Below, piece by piece: positions 41,321-49,446 of a stretch of DNA of 64,000 nucleotides (within the stretch, counting starts at the first letter, position 1; every line of letters begins with the position of its first letter). This DNA comes from a virus. The stretch spans positions 62,001 to 126,000 of the IMG/VR virus record IMGVR_UViG_3300028131_000823, one strand, 5' to 3'. A program made the translations under genes and the position numbers. The notes beneath the pieces are model-generated. The model did no database searches, was not told where the DNA came from, and saw only the letters and a program-made list of their open reading frames with translations.

Positions 41321-41875
41321 ATGGCATTACCACATTATTCAAACGATCAAACTAGTAAGAAGGGTAAGAATTTCGAACCAGTATTAGCTAATATGTTTGA
41401 GGTAACTATTCTTCCTCCAGCAGGCGTTGGTGGCCAAGAACAGTTAATTCAACATGTAAATTCAATTAGTGGTTTAGAACTTCATAAAGAATTAGGAGTT
41501 GTAGATCAAAAATTTAAATGGTCAACTAGATCTTATTCTGGTATTCCTGCTGATTCATTCTTAGATGTTACTGTGAATTTTTCATTAAACTTAAACGATG
41601 CAAATCAAATGTATCTATATAAAACAATGAGAGATTGGTACAGATTAGCATACAATCCAGAAACTGGTGAAGTTGGTCTTAAAAAAGACTATGTAGGAAC
41701 ATTAGTTATAGTACAATTTAACAGAGCAGGTGATATTTATAGAAAAATCACATGTGAAGATTGTTTTATTACTTCAGGTCTTAACCCAAATGCAGAATTA
41801 AATTATGAAACTGCAGATGCTCAAGCATTAGATGTTACTTGGAGAGTTAACACATGGGCTGAGGAATTAGTTTAA
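41321..41875 (+). CDS. 19: tail tube protein, gp19-like
   Basis: 184 aa (T4 163). FEVTILPPAG, HVNSISGLELHKELGVVDQKFKWSTRSYSGIPADSFLDVTVNFSLNL (first half) and MYLYKTMRDWYRLAYNPETG, with a C-terminal LNYETADAQALDVTWRVNTW, match the T4-type tube fold. It builds the inner tube through which DNA passes. Flanked by its own late motif and terminator, so it can be made at high level. Confidence 0.9.
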   Translation: MALPHYSNDQTSKKGKNFEPVLANMFEVTILPPAGVGGQEQLIQHVNSISGLELHKELGVVDQKFKWSTRSYSGIPADSFLDVTVNFSLNLNDANQMYLYKTMRDWYRLAYNPETGEVGLKKDYVGTLVIVQFNRAGDIYRKITCEDCFITSGLNPNAELNYETADAQALDVTWRVNTWAEELV

Positions 41876-41896
41876 AAAAAATTAGAGTTTAAAATT

Positions 41897-41926
41897 TAGA
41901 GAAGATGTAAGTCTTCTCTATTTTTT
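41897..41926 (+). terminator. intrinsic terminator after tube gene
   Basis: TAGAGAAGA pairs with TCTTCTCTA around a 6-nt loop and is followed by TTTTTT. Confidence 0.88.
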
Positions 41927-41958
41927 GCTTGGTAAAAATATTATATTATTATAATAAT

Positions 41959-42153
41959 ATGTCAAAGGAAGACTACATAGTAAACAAATTAATTAAAAAA
42001 ATTCAAGTGCTTTTAACAGAACCTGAGTTTGAAGAATTAAATCACATTATATTAAGTAAGGCAATGGCTGAAAAACAAAGGCCTAAATCTGTTAGTGCTT
42101 TTGTAAGAGATTTAATACAGAAAGAAATTAAAAAAAATTCTGAAACAAAATAA
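41959..42153 (+). CDS. small ribbon-helix-helix-like protein, 64 aa
   Basis: From ATG 41959: a short basic start, strand KIQVLLTEPEFEELN, then two helices ending RPKSVSAFVRDLIQKEIKK. This strand-helix-helix pattern is like CopG/Arc DNA-binding proteins. The upstream in-frame ATG at 41929 is inside a run following the terminator and is less likely. A transcription regulator acting in the tail region is possible. Confidence 0.55.
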   Translation: MSKEDYIVNKLIKKIQVLLTEPEFEELNHIILSKAMAEKQRPKSVSAFVRDLIQKEIKKNSETK

Positions 42154-42168
42154 AAAACAATTATATAA
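42143..42168 (+). promoter_or_regulatory. middle-type promoter AAACAA-N14-ATATAA
   Basis: AAACAA 42143-42148 and ATATAA 42163-42168, 14 nt apart, 18 nt before the tail chaperone gene; the first box overlaps the end of the small RHH gene. Confidence 0.65.
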
Positions 42169-42186
42169 TCTAACAAACACATCAAC

Positions 42187-43191
42187 ATGAGTGAAGACAA
42201 TAAAGATTTTGATAAGTTCTTAAATAAGAAAGAACAAGAAGGAGGAGCATTTGAAAATACTTCTCAAGAATCTACAAATAAAGAAAATGTAGAAACAGTT
42301 GATCCTATTGAGGATACGATAAATAAACAAGGATTAGGCTCAGTAAATATGTCTAAATTTGGAAAGCAAAATGCTGAAAGTTCAAACTTTCATTTAGGCT
42401 ATCATTCAGTTGATATGGAAACTCTTTTTTCTAGAGGACGTTTCTATCCACAAGATACTAAAATTTCTATTAGATCAGCAAAGGTTGCTGAAATTAGACA
42501 TTTTTCAACAATGAATGAAAATAGTCTTTTAGATATCGAAGAAAAATTAAACGGTATTGTTAAAGCGTGTATGAGAATTGAAGCTCCTAATAAAAAACTT
42601 TCTTATAAAGATCTTTTAGAAGAAGATAGAATAGCAATTCTTTTACAAATTAGAGATTTATCATTTCCAGAAGCTGAAAATAAATTAATGTTAAAGGCTG
42701 AAAATAGTTATGGAACAACTAAAGATGTTGAATTAGCCACAAGAAACTTTATTACTACTGAAATTCCAGCAGAAATTGAAAAGTATTATGATGCAGTTGC
42801 AAGATGTTTTAGAATCCAAACTAAAAGTTCAGGTGAAATCTTAATGAAGCCACCATGCATTGGCGTAATGGAAGAAGTTACAAAATATATTAAAGAACAG
42901 CAAGAAAAAAAGAAAAGATGGGATCAAGCATTTATTCAAATCTTACCATATATTCAACTTGATTGGAGAGGATTTAATCAAACAGAAATATTTAATTCTG
43001 AGGTTGCATTCCAAGGATGGAACGAAAAGAAATACATGGTAACATATAGACTTGCAGAGAAAATGAAAATAGGTGCAGAGCCTGAAATGTTAGTAGACGT
43101 AGATGGAGAAGACGTTAGTGTCCCTCTTCAGTTCCCAGGTGGAATCAAAAGTCTTTTCATTATTTCAGATCTCGCTGGAGAACTTCTTTAA
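42187..43191 (+). CDS. tail assembly chaperone / baseplate hub assembly protein (gp26-like), zero-frame product, 334 aa
   Basis: Acidic disordered N-terminus (1-65), then GYHSVDMETLFSRGRFYPQDTKISIRSAKVAEIRHFSTM and a helical domain (NGIVKACMRIEA, EDRIAILLQIRDLSF), a pattern found in T4-like hub/tail-assembly proteins encoded before the tape measure. The frame ends CTT CTT TAA, and an 80-codon open frame continues without a start codon of its own in the +1 frame. A long and a short product from one gene is the usual form of tail assembly chaperones. Naming as gp26-like is tentative. Confidence 0.65.
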   Translation: MSEDNKDFDKFLNKKEQEGGAFENTSQESTNKENVETVDPIEDTINKQGLGSVNMSKFGKQNAESSNFHLGYHSVDMETLFSRGRFYPQDTKISIRSAKVAEIRHFSTMNENSLLDIEEKLNGIVKACMRIEAPNKKLSYKDLLEEDRIAILLQIRDLSFPEAENKLMLKAENSYGTTKDVELATRNFITTEIPAEIEKYYDAVARCFRIQTKSSGEILMKPPCIGVMEEVTKYIKEQQEKKKRWDQAFIQILPYIQLDWRGFNQTEIFNSEVAFQGWNEKKYMVTYRLAEKMKIGAEPEMLVDVDGEDVSVPLQFPGGIKSLFIISDLAGELL

Positions 43192-43192
43192 G
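43177..43192 (+). other. probable programmed +1 ribosomal frameshift site
   Basis: GGAG (43177-43180), then AACTT, CTT (43186-43188), TAA (43189-43191) and G. CTT followed by a stop is the slip codon of the bacterial prfB +1 frameshift (CTT TGA C), and the purine-rich GGAGAA upstream sits where prfB has its Shine-Dalgarno-like stimulator. Slipping CTT to TTT and reading AAG next joins the two frames exactly. Confidence 0.6.
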
Positions 43193-43432
43193 ACTAAATT
43201 CTATCTGGGGTTTCATTTACATCTCCAGCCTAGCGAAATAGATAATCTCGAGTATTATGAGTATTTCTATTATGTTCAAAACCTTTCTGATCATTTGAAA
43301 AAACAAAACAAATCAGAAAGCGAACAAAATGAACAAGCGCAAGAACAATATGGTAATTATAAGCAGAAGATGCCTAATATGAACCAATATAAATCTCCTA
43401 AGATGCCAAGCATTAAGATGCCAAAAATCTGA
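43190..43432 (+). CDS. frameshift extension of the tail assembly chaperone, 80 codons
   Basis: Read in +1 from AAG 43190: KTKFYLGFHLHLQPSEIDNL, then EYYEYFYYVQNLSDHLKKQN and a Lys/Met/Pro tail ending MPSIKMPKI. FYLGFHLHLQPSEID... is a well-formed domain, not a shadow frame. Fusion with the upstream gene gives about 414 aa. The in-frame ATG at 43103 lies inside the upstream gene and is not needed. TGA 43430 abuts a late-type motif for the tape measure. Confidence 0.65.
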   Translation, partial: KTKFYLGFHLHLQPSEIDNLEYYEYFYYVQNLSDHLKKQNKSESEQNEQAQEQYGNYKQKMPNMNQYKSPKMPSIKMPKI

Positions 43433-43442
43433 GATATATAAA
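43433..43442 (+). promoter_or_regulatory. late-type promoter motif
   Basis: GATATATAAA overlapping the chaperone stop codon, 20 nt before the tape-measure start. Confidence 0.6.
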
Positions 43443-43462
43443 GAAAAAACAGTGTTAAACAT

Positions 43463-46400
43463 TTGAGCGCTTTTAAATCTCCATTTGAAAAATTAAGCTA
43501 CGAAGCACAAAGGGAAATTGCAGATTCTGTACAACCTGGAGGTGCAATGTATGATCTTTTAGAAGACATTGCAGATAATATTAATCAATTAAATGCTAGA
43601 GAATCTGAGGTCAAAAGAGTATCTCTTTTTGGTGGACTAACTATCAAAGAGGCTTTAGCATGGAAATTTTTAGGAGAAAAAGGACTTAAAGCAATAGGCG
43701 AAGGATTTGGGGCAATAGCAGATGTTATTGACGGTATGAAAACCGGGGGTGATGAAGCAAAGGAAAAGATGGAGGCAATTGCTTCAGGATTAGAAGCAAT
43801 AAAAGGACTTGGAAAAGCCATCTTTGAATTTGCAGGATATTTATTACTAGCAACGCCGTTACTAATGATAGGAGTATTAGCGGCTCCATTATTTGCACTT
43901 AGTTTATTTATAATAACAATGGCACTGTCATTTGCAGCAAAGCCTTTAGCAGATAAACAGACTCAAGAGGCTTTAGTAGCTATGGGAGATATTGGAATGG
44001 GCTTGCTAAAACTAGGAGGAAGTCTTCTTGTTTTTGCATTAATTTCTCCATTTGCAATAATAGGAGTAATAGCAGCATTTATAGTTATATCAACACTTGG
44101 GCTAGCCTTCAAAGTACTAGATGCACTTGGAATTACAGATGACATGGAAAAAATGGCAAAAGCACTTGCAATGACAGGATTAGCAATATTATCATTAGGG
44201 GTTTCATTAGCTCTTTTTAGATTAATGCATCCTTCAGAAATGGAGCTTTTAAAACTATCAGTAGCGGTAGGACTTACTATAATTGGATTTGCATTAGCCT
44301 TTGGAATTATTGGCATATTTAAAGACGAAATAATGGACGGTGCGTATGCATTAATGCTTACTGGACTAGCAATAGTAGTCTTAGGACTTTCTATGTACTT
44401 ATTTAATATGGCTCTTCAAGGAATTGATGATAAATGGGAATTTTTACTTCAACTAGGTATTACACTAGGTGGATTAGGACTTGTAATGTTTGTCATAGGA
44501 AAGGATGCAGAAGGTGTTGCAATGGGAGCAGGTGCAATGATAGTTGCAGGAATAGCAATAATAGCAATAGCAATAGGGGTTAAAATATTTTCATCTGCTA
44601 TAGAAGGCTTAGATAGTCCATGGGAATTTTTAGCACAGGTAGGAGTTACGGTTGCAGGGCTTGGTCTTGCGATGGCAGGTGCTGGTCTTATTGCGCCGAT
44701 GATTGCATTAGGTGCAGGAGCAATGATACTGGCAGGTGGAGCATTAATCGCCATAGCAATAGGCGTTAAATTAATGAGTAAAGTATTTGAGGGAAATGCA
44801 TGGGCAAACATGGTAGCAGATTCAGGAAGAGTAACTGAATCAACACTTGGATTTGGAGGAGGCAGACCAATGAGTAATTTAGAAGTACTAATGACTGCAA
44901 TTGGCTATTCATTTATGTGGAATCCATTTCAAGCTATTGGTATAGCAGGAGGTGCAGGTGCAATGCTATTAGCAGGTGCAGCAATGGTCTCAATAGGTAA
45001 AGGAATTGAAAAATTTCAAGGGTTAAGCATCGACTATGATACTTTTCCAGATCAACTTAGCACACTTACAAATACACTAGCTGAAACATTTGGTAAAATA
45101 GGTGAAGATTATGGTGGAGCTGGTTTATTTGGTTTAGGTGGAGGACTTGTTTATCAAGGAATTCAAAGTGTAATGGGAATGGGTAACGCTCTTAGTAGTA
45201 TTGCATATGGAATGTCAAAAATGGCTAAATTAGAATTTCCAACATATAACCCAGATGGAAGTGTCAAAGAAATTATTACATTGAATAGTGGTACTATGAA
45301 AACTATTAATGAAAATGTAGCAGATATGGTATCAAGTCTCGCAACCGCATTTGGAGACATAGGTAAAAAATACCCTTCTAAAAGTGCCGGAGGAGTTATG
45401 GGCTTTCTTGGATTTACAAAAGAAAACCCAGTTACGGCAGGTATTAGAGCAGTTAGTGGAATGGGAGGAGCAATTGGAGGAATTGCTAACGGAATGAAAG
45501 ATATGGCAGCTCTTAAATTTAATGTATATGGAGATCCAAGTAAACCTGAAAAAATTACAGAAATAATAGATTTAACTAAAGGCGATATGCTAAAAAAGGT
45601 AGGAGATAATATAATGAAATTAGTCTCTACGCTGGTTGATGGATTTGCAGCCATAGGAAAGACTTATAAAGATTGGAGAACAGCAGGAGATGCTGCAAGA
45701 GGACTTTCACTTGCACAGGAGATGGGACCTATACTTGGAGATATTGTTCAATCAATGTCTGAGTTTGCAAAAGGAGGAATGGAAGAAGTGCCTAAGAAAA
45801 TAAATGAATTTTTAGTAGAATTTGCAAAAAACTTACAAGAACTTGCAAAGGTAGATGGCAGTGCCGTTAAGTCAGTAGGAAATGGAATTGAATGGTTTTT
45901 TGATGCATTTCAAGATGAACAAGAAGGTATAGATGTAATGATAGCAATGGGCAAAGAAGCAGATGCATTAAATAATGTATCTTCATTCATAGAAAAAATA
46001 GGAGCAGTTCCAGCAACTATTACTAAAACTGCAGATGCAATTAAAACAATGAGTATTTCCATGCCAAAAATGAGCCTTTTATTTTTAGGAGATGCAACAG
46101 ACTTTGTTGAAGAATCTGGTAAATTTGGAAATCACGTTATTGTAGGAAGGGCTATAAAGGATATTACAAATAGTATGGTAACTTTAGGTGAAGTAAACGT
46201 TGAAGGTTTTCCAACTATGTTAGACTTTATAGAAGATCTTGAAGACATTGATTTAAGCGATATTAAAAAAGATTTAAGACATGTTGCAAAATCTTATCAA
46301 ATGATAGGAGAAACAACAAATAGTTTAGATATTGAAGCAATCGTAGAAACTTCAAATATGTTTAAAGCTCTTGCGTATCTTTCTGAACAAGGAGGAGAAG

Positions 46401-46720
46401 ATGCAATCGAAGCACTCGGTGATGATTTAATAGAAGCAGTCGAAAAACTTGCATTAATGATAGCAGACTTTGGAGGAACAGTTGAAGAAGCAAGAGAAGG
46501 TAATCAATCATTTATAGATGGAGCAATAGACACTATTAAATCTGGAGCTAAAACTCTTTTCGGAGGAGGTTTTAGTTCAGGAGGAGGAAGTACATCGAAT
46601 TCACAAAGCACTGTTGTTAACAACACAGATCAATCTGCCCTTCTTGCTGAAATTAAAAGACTACAAAATATTTTAATGTCAGGTGAAGCTACATTCCAAG
46701 TAGAAAGTAACGCGTTTTAA
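43463..46720 (+). CDS. tail tape-measure protein (gp29 role), 1085 aa, TTG start
   Basis: The longest gene in the window. It follows the frameshifting chaperone gene, the standard place for a tape measure. Residues about 110-510 are alternating hydrophobic and Gly/Ala-rich helices (for example GAGAMIVAGIAIIAIAIGVKI, which recurs in similar form several times). Residues about 560-900 carry helical repeats separated by GGVMGFLG/GGAIGGIANGM loops. The C-terminus has a Gly/Ser/Thr stretch, then DQSALLAEIKRLQNIL. TTG 43463 is the only sensible start. At 1085 aa it is nearly twice T4 gp29 (590), implying a longer tail. Confidence 0.8.
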   Translation: MSAFKSPFEKLSYEAQREIADSVQPGGAMYDLLEDIADNINQLNARESEVKRVSLFGGLTIKEALAWKFLGEKGLKAIGEGFGAIADVIDGMKTGGDEAKEKMEAIASGLEAIKGLGKAIFEFAGYLLLATPLLMIGVLAAPLFALSLFIITMALSFAAKPLADKQTQEALVAMGDIGMGLLKLGGSLLVFALISPFAIIGVIAAFIVISTLGLAFKVLDALGITDDMEKMAKALAMTGLAILSLGVSLALFRLMHPSEMELLKLSVAVGLTIIGFALAFGIIGIFKDEIMDGAYALMLTGLAIVVLGLSMYLFNMALQGIDDKWEFLLQLGITLGGLGLVMFVIGKDAEGVAMGAGAMIVAGIAIIAIAIGVKIFSSAIEGLDSPWEFLAQVGVTVAGLGLAMAGAGLIAPMIALGAGAMILAGGALIAIAIGVKLMSKVFEGNAWANMVADSGRVTESTLGFGGGRPMSNLEVLMTAIGYSFMWNPFQAIGIAGGAGAMLLAGAAMVSIGKGIEKFQGLSIDYDTFPDQLSTLTNTLAETFGKIGEDYGGAGLFGLGGGLVYQGIQSVMGMGNALSSIAYGMSKMAKLEFPTYNPDGSVKEIITLNSGTMKTINENVADMVSSLATAFGDIGKKYPSKSAGGVMGFLGFTKENPVTAGIRAVSGMGGAIGGIANGMKDMAALKFNVYGDPSKPEKITEIIDLTKGDMLKKVGDNIMKLVSTLVDGFAAIGKTYKDWRTAGDAARGLSLAQEMGPILGDIVQSMSEFAKGGMEEVPKKINEFLVEFAKNLQELAKVDGSAVKSVGNGIEWFFDAFQDEQEGIDVMIAMGKEADALNNVSSFIEKIGAVPATITKTADAIKTMSISMPKMSLLFLGDATDFVEESGKFGNHVIVGRAIKDITNSMVTLGEVNVEGFPTMLDFIEDLEDIDLSDIKKDLRHVAKSYQMIGETTNSLDIEAIVETSNMFKALAYLSEQGGEDAIEALGDDLIEAVEKLALMIADFGGTVEEAREGNQSFIDGAIDTIKSGAKTLFGGGFSSGGGSTSNSQSTVVNNTDQSALLAEIKRLQNILMSGEATFQVESNAF

Positions 46721-46744
46721 ACAAATTTCTTTTTTCATATATAA
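46719..46744 (+). promoter_or_regulatory. middle-type promoter AAACAA-N14-ATATAA
   Basis: AAACAA 46719-46724 and ATATAA 46739-46744, 14 nt apart. Only 5 nt separate the second box from ATG 46750, so the transcript would be leaderless or nearly so. Confidence 0.65.
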
Positions 46745-46749
46745 ATAGT

Positions 46750-46974
46750 ATGAAAACAACAGAAACTACGTTTTATGAATCAAGTACAATTAAATGTTCA
46801 CAATATAATTTTAAAGATAAAATAATGTTAGTAACATTTAATTCAGGGATAACGTATCAATATGATAACGTCGATATTAAAACTTATGAAAAGTTCTCTA
46901 TGGCTGAATCACAAGGTAAGGCCCTAAACGAGCATATTAAAAATACAGAAATTAAAGCAACTAAAGTAGTATAA
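46750..46974 (+). CDS. KTSC-domain protein, 74 aa
   Basis: Matches the KTSC domain pattern: ESSTIKCSQYNFKDKIMLVTFNSGITYQYDNVDIKTYEKFSMAESQGKALNEHI, residues about 10-63. The family is found alone or fused to other domains in bacteria and phages; its role is not established (RNA binding has been suggested for related proteins). First gene of the unit with the AlaRS-like gene. Confidence 0.75.
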   Translation: MKTTETTFYESSTIKCSQYNFKDKIMLVTFNSGITYQYDNVDIKTYEKFSMAESQGKALNEHIKNTEIKATKVV

Positions 46975-46994
46975 ATATTTAAATTAATAAAAAA

Positions 46995-47132
46995 ATGTCA
47001 AGAGTAAAAGCAGCAGGAAATGGAAATATAGACGGCATAAGCAAGAAAAGAAAAGGAGTTCATGCTAAGTCAAGTTCAAAAAATAAAAATTCAAAAAAAT
47101 ATAAAAAGCCTTATAGTAGAGGAGGAAGATAG
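46995..47132 (+). CDS. very basic small protein, 45 aa
   Basis: Begins MSRVKAAGNGNIDG, then is almost entirely Lys, Arg, Ser, Asn and Gly, ending PYSRGGR. It lies between the KTSC gene and the AlaRS-like gene, and its TAG is followed directly by the next ATG. The composition suggests binding to nucleic acid. No family recognised. Confidence 0.55.
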   Translation: MSRVKAAGNGNIDGISKKRKGVHAKSSSKNKNSKKYKKPYSRGGR

Positions 47133-47984
47133 ATGAACGTTTTACAAAAATACATTACATATTGTGAAAAGAAAGGAATTGCTTTTCAAATGGATAATCA
47201 TGTAAGACCTTATGACGATACGACACTTTTTTGTCCAGCTGGCATGCAGCAGTTTAAAGATCGTTTTAAAAATCCAGATAATACTACAGTTGCAAATGTT
47301 CAATCCTGTTTAAGACTACAAGACATTGACGAGATAGGAGATGGAAGCCATCTTTTATACTTTAACATGTTAGGTCTTTTTAGTTTTGGAGAAATGACAG
47401 TTAACCAAGCCGTTGAATTTTGGATGGAATTTGTACAAGAAGAACTTAAAATCCAAGTAGACTGTGCAACAATTCATTCTGATAAGTTTGATAATTGGAA
47501 ATGGATGTATGATATTTATAAAACTCCATTAAAATTAGACGATGAATGTATTTGGACTGATGGAGAAATGGGAGGTTATTGTACAGAGTTTTACCATAAA
47601 GGAATAGAAATAGGTAATATAGTAAATACGTCAGATAAATTTATAGATGTCGGGTTTGGACTTGAAAGACTTGAGGCTATAGTTAATGGCACTGAGGTAA
47701 AGAGTGCAAACGAGACACTTGAAGAGACTATTTTAAAGATAGCAGATTCTGGTTATAAGCCAGGTCCACAGAAACAAGGATATGTACTTCGTAAACTTCT
47801 TAGAATCTTATACAATAATAATGGTTATATGGATCATCCATTTTTTAAGAGGGAAGTTGAAAGACAAGAAAAAACAAAACTTAGGTATCTTAGACTTAAG
47901 GAAAAGCACCAAGATAAAGATAAAGAATGGTGGTTTGATACACATGGTATCGATATTGATGAAATGAACGAATTAGGACTATGA
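47133..47984 (+). CDS. alanyl-tRNA synthetase-like catalytic core protein, 283 aa
   Basis: Aligns by eye with the N-terminal domain of bacterial AlaRS: LFCPAGMQQFKDRF (AlaRS LFTNAGMNQFKD), QSCLRLQDIDEIG, FNMLGLFSFGEMTVNQAVEFW (FEMLGNFSFGDYFKHDAI), GGYCTEFYH, class II motif 3 VGFGLERLEAI and GYVLRKLLR. The motif 2 arginine-containing RHHTFFE reads SHLLYFN here, so the Arg and Glu normally contacting ATP are not conserved. Editing and C-Ala domains are absent (E. coli AlaRS is 876 aa). It may be an altered synthetase or a repurposed paralogue. It overlaps rmlC by 4 nt, and a tRNA-Ala gene lies 12 kb downstream. Confidence 0.8.
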   Translation: MNVLQKYITYCEKKGIAFQMDNHVRPYDDTTLFCPAGMQQFKDRFKNPDNTTVANVQSCLRLQDIDEIGDGSHLLYFNMLGLFSFGEMTVNQAVEFWMEFVQEELKIQVDCATIHSDKFDNWKWMYDIYKTPLKLDDECIWTDGEMGGYCTEFYHKGIEIGNIVNTSDKFIDVGFGLERLEAIVNGTEVKSANETLEETILKIADSGYKPGPQKQGYVLRKLLRILYNNNGYMDHPFFKREVERQEKTKLRYLRLKEKHQDKDKEWWFDTHGIDIDEMNELGL

Positions 47985-48529
47985 CGATAAAAGAATCTTA
48001 TATAAAGGGTTTATTTGAAATAGTTCCTCAAACATTTAAAGATGATAGAGGAGAATTTGTAGAAACTTATAATGAGGAAAAATTAAAAGACATTATTCCA
48101 TATCAATTTGTACAAGACAATCAAAGTATTTCTAAAAAAGGAGTCTTTAGAGGCATTCATATGCAAATGGGAGATTGGGCTCAAGGTAAACTTGTAAGAG
48201 TTTCAAGCGGTGCAGCCATTGATTATGCTGTAGATCTTAGACCAGATTCTGCGACTTTTGGTCAATGGGATAGTGTAATGTTAACACCTGAAGCAAATAA
48301 TCAATATTGGGTTCCACCTGGATTTGGACATGCATTTTTAGCATTAGAAGATAATACAACATTTTGTTATAAATGTACTAATTTATATAATAAGGAAAGT
48401 GAAGAATGTATAAAGTGGAACGATAGTGATATTTATTTAGAATTTTTACATTATAATGGAGACATATTAGTTTCTGAAAAAGACGAACAAGGAATTACAC
48501 TAAAAGAATTTAAAAACAAACATTGTTAA
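47981..48529 (+). CDS. rmlC: dTDP-4-dehydrorhamnose 3,5-epimerase-like (RmlC), 182 aa
   Basis: Cupin epimerase with the family layout: FKDDRGEFVETYN, QDNQSISKKGVFRGIHMQ (catalytic His in RGIH), QGKLVRVSSGAAIDYAVDLR, TFGQWDSVML and VPPGFGHAFLALED. It normally epimerises a dTDP-keto sugar in rhamnose synthesis. No rmlA, B or D is seen, so it would work with host enzymes or on another sugar nucleotide. Coupled by ATGA overlap to the AlaRS-like gene, an unusual pairing. Confidence 0.88.
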   Translation: MTIKESYIKGLFEIVPQTFKDDRGEFVETYNEEKLKDIIPYQFVQDNQSISKKGVFRGIHMQMGDWAQGKLVRVSSGAAIDYAVDLRPDSATFGQWDSVMLTPEANNQYWVPPGFGHAFLALEDNTTFCYKCTNLYNKESEECIKWNDSDIYLEFLHYNGDILVSEKDEQGITLKEFKNKHC

Positions 48530-48543
48530 GCCCTTAATATTTA

Positions 48544-48553
48544 GATATATAAA
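48544..48553 (+). promoter_or_regulatory. late-type promoter motif
   Basis: GATATATAAA, 21 nt before the capsid-targeted gene at 48575. Confidence 0.65.
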
Positions 48554-48574
48554 TAAAGTAAAGAAAACAACATT

Positions 48575-49246
48575 ATGAAATATACTAAATTATTTGAAGA
48601 ATTTGTAAATGAAGCTAAATTCTCATTCGGGAAAAAAGGAATTATGCAAAGAGCTCAGGAAATCCTAGACATGGCCAAAGATTCTAAAGATTTAGGCTTT
48701 ATAGAAAAAATAGCAAATAGCGGTAATTTACCAGATTATAATCAACATGTAAATATTAATGTTGAAAAACCAGATCAATATAAAATATTACAAGGAAGCA
48801 ACGCATTGTTATTAGCAAAGGAAATTAAAAAAGTTATTAAAAAATATAAAAAACACGAGGTTGTCGATGAAATGAGAGGACGTTTAGTATCTAAAGACGG
48901 AAAAGTCCTTCATGAATTTAAACCAGATGGAAAAATCCTAGGAGTTGCAAATAGACATGCCATGAATTTACCATTCTTTTCCGCCGATACTAATGAACCA
49001 TCATTTATAATTGGAGTAAACTGCGGTGATAGAATTAATAATAGCATTAAGGAAAAAATGTTTAATGAGGTCTATCAGTTATTATTTGTATTTAACGAGT
49101 CTAACAATATTGATAGAGGTGTAAGTATAGAGGTTATCTCATATGATGATGACCACAGTATTATTGGATTGGCTGTAAGAAGTAAAGATAATTTAATTAG
49201 TGGTTCTGCTGCAATGACGGCAAAATCGATAATGGAAGTAAAGTAA
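48575..49246 (+). CDS. putative internal head protein with capsid-targeting N-terminus, 223 aa
   Basis: Begins MKYTKLFEEFVNEAKF, almost the same tag as the genes at 997 and 1327, although 47 kb away. The body has a helical basic segment (LLLAKEIKKVIKKYKKH, about 89-105) and an alpha/beta C-terminal domain (about 115-223). A late-type motif precedes it. Predicted to be packaged in the capsid and trimmed after Glu by the prohead protease. Function unknown. Confidence 0.65.
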   Translation: MKYTKLFEEFVNEAKFSFGKKGIMQRAQEILDMAKDSKDLGFIEKIANSGNLPDYNQHVNINVEKPDQYKILQGSNALLLAKEIKKVIKKYKKHEVVDEMRGRLVSKDGKVLHEFKPDGKILGVANRHAMNLPFFSADTNEPSFIIGVNCGDRINNSIKEKMFNEVYQLLFVFNESNNIDRGVSIEVISYDDDHSIIGLAVRSKDNLISGSAAMTAKSIMEVK

Positions 49247-49262
49247 ACTTAACATTTTTAAG

Positions 49263-49355
49263 ATGAAAAAATACATTAACAAATACACACTAACATGGGC
49301 TGCATATCTGATAGCAGCATCTATTGCGCTTTACCTATTATACTGGTATGGGTAA
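49263..49355 (+). CDS. 30-aa single-helix membrane peptide
   Basis: MKKYINKYTLTW followed by a hydrophobic helix AAYLIAASIALYLLYW. Basic N-terminus and aromatic ends fit a membrane-inserted micropeptide. It lies between a late gene and early repeat copy 3. Supported only by an intact frame and composition. Confidence 0.4.
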   Translation: MKKYINKYTLTWAAYLIAASIALYLLYWYG

Positions 49356-49357
49356 AT

Positions 49358-49443
49358 TGTTCATAACTTTTTAAAAAAAGTGCTCTAAAATTTTCACGAG
49401 TCAAAGATTATAGTTATATTAGTATTATAATTAAAACTTAAAC
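49358..49443 (+). promoter_or_regulatory. early-type promoter repeat, copy 3
   Basis: TTCATAACTTTTT...AAAAAAAGTGC inverted repeat, TTTTCACGAG, then the 30-bp core at 49401-49430, ending 16 nt before ATG 49447. Confidence 0.75.
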
Positions 49444-49446
49444 AAA

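Noticed and set aside
43103-43189. ATG 43103 as the start of an independent gene ending at 43432
   Set aside because: The first 29 codons lie wholly inside the chaperone gene in another frame and give an unlikely sequence; good protein-like sequence begins only near the CTT TAA site, so frameshift extension explains it better.
43585-45654. Long minus-strand open frames opposite the tape-measure gene
   Set aside because: They are rich in Pro, Ser, Ala and Ile as expected from the reverse complement of Gly/Ala/Ile-rich codons, and lack leaders or late motifs. Shadows of the tape measure.
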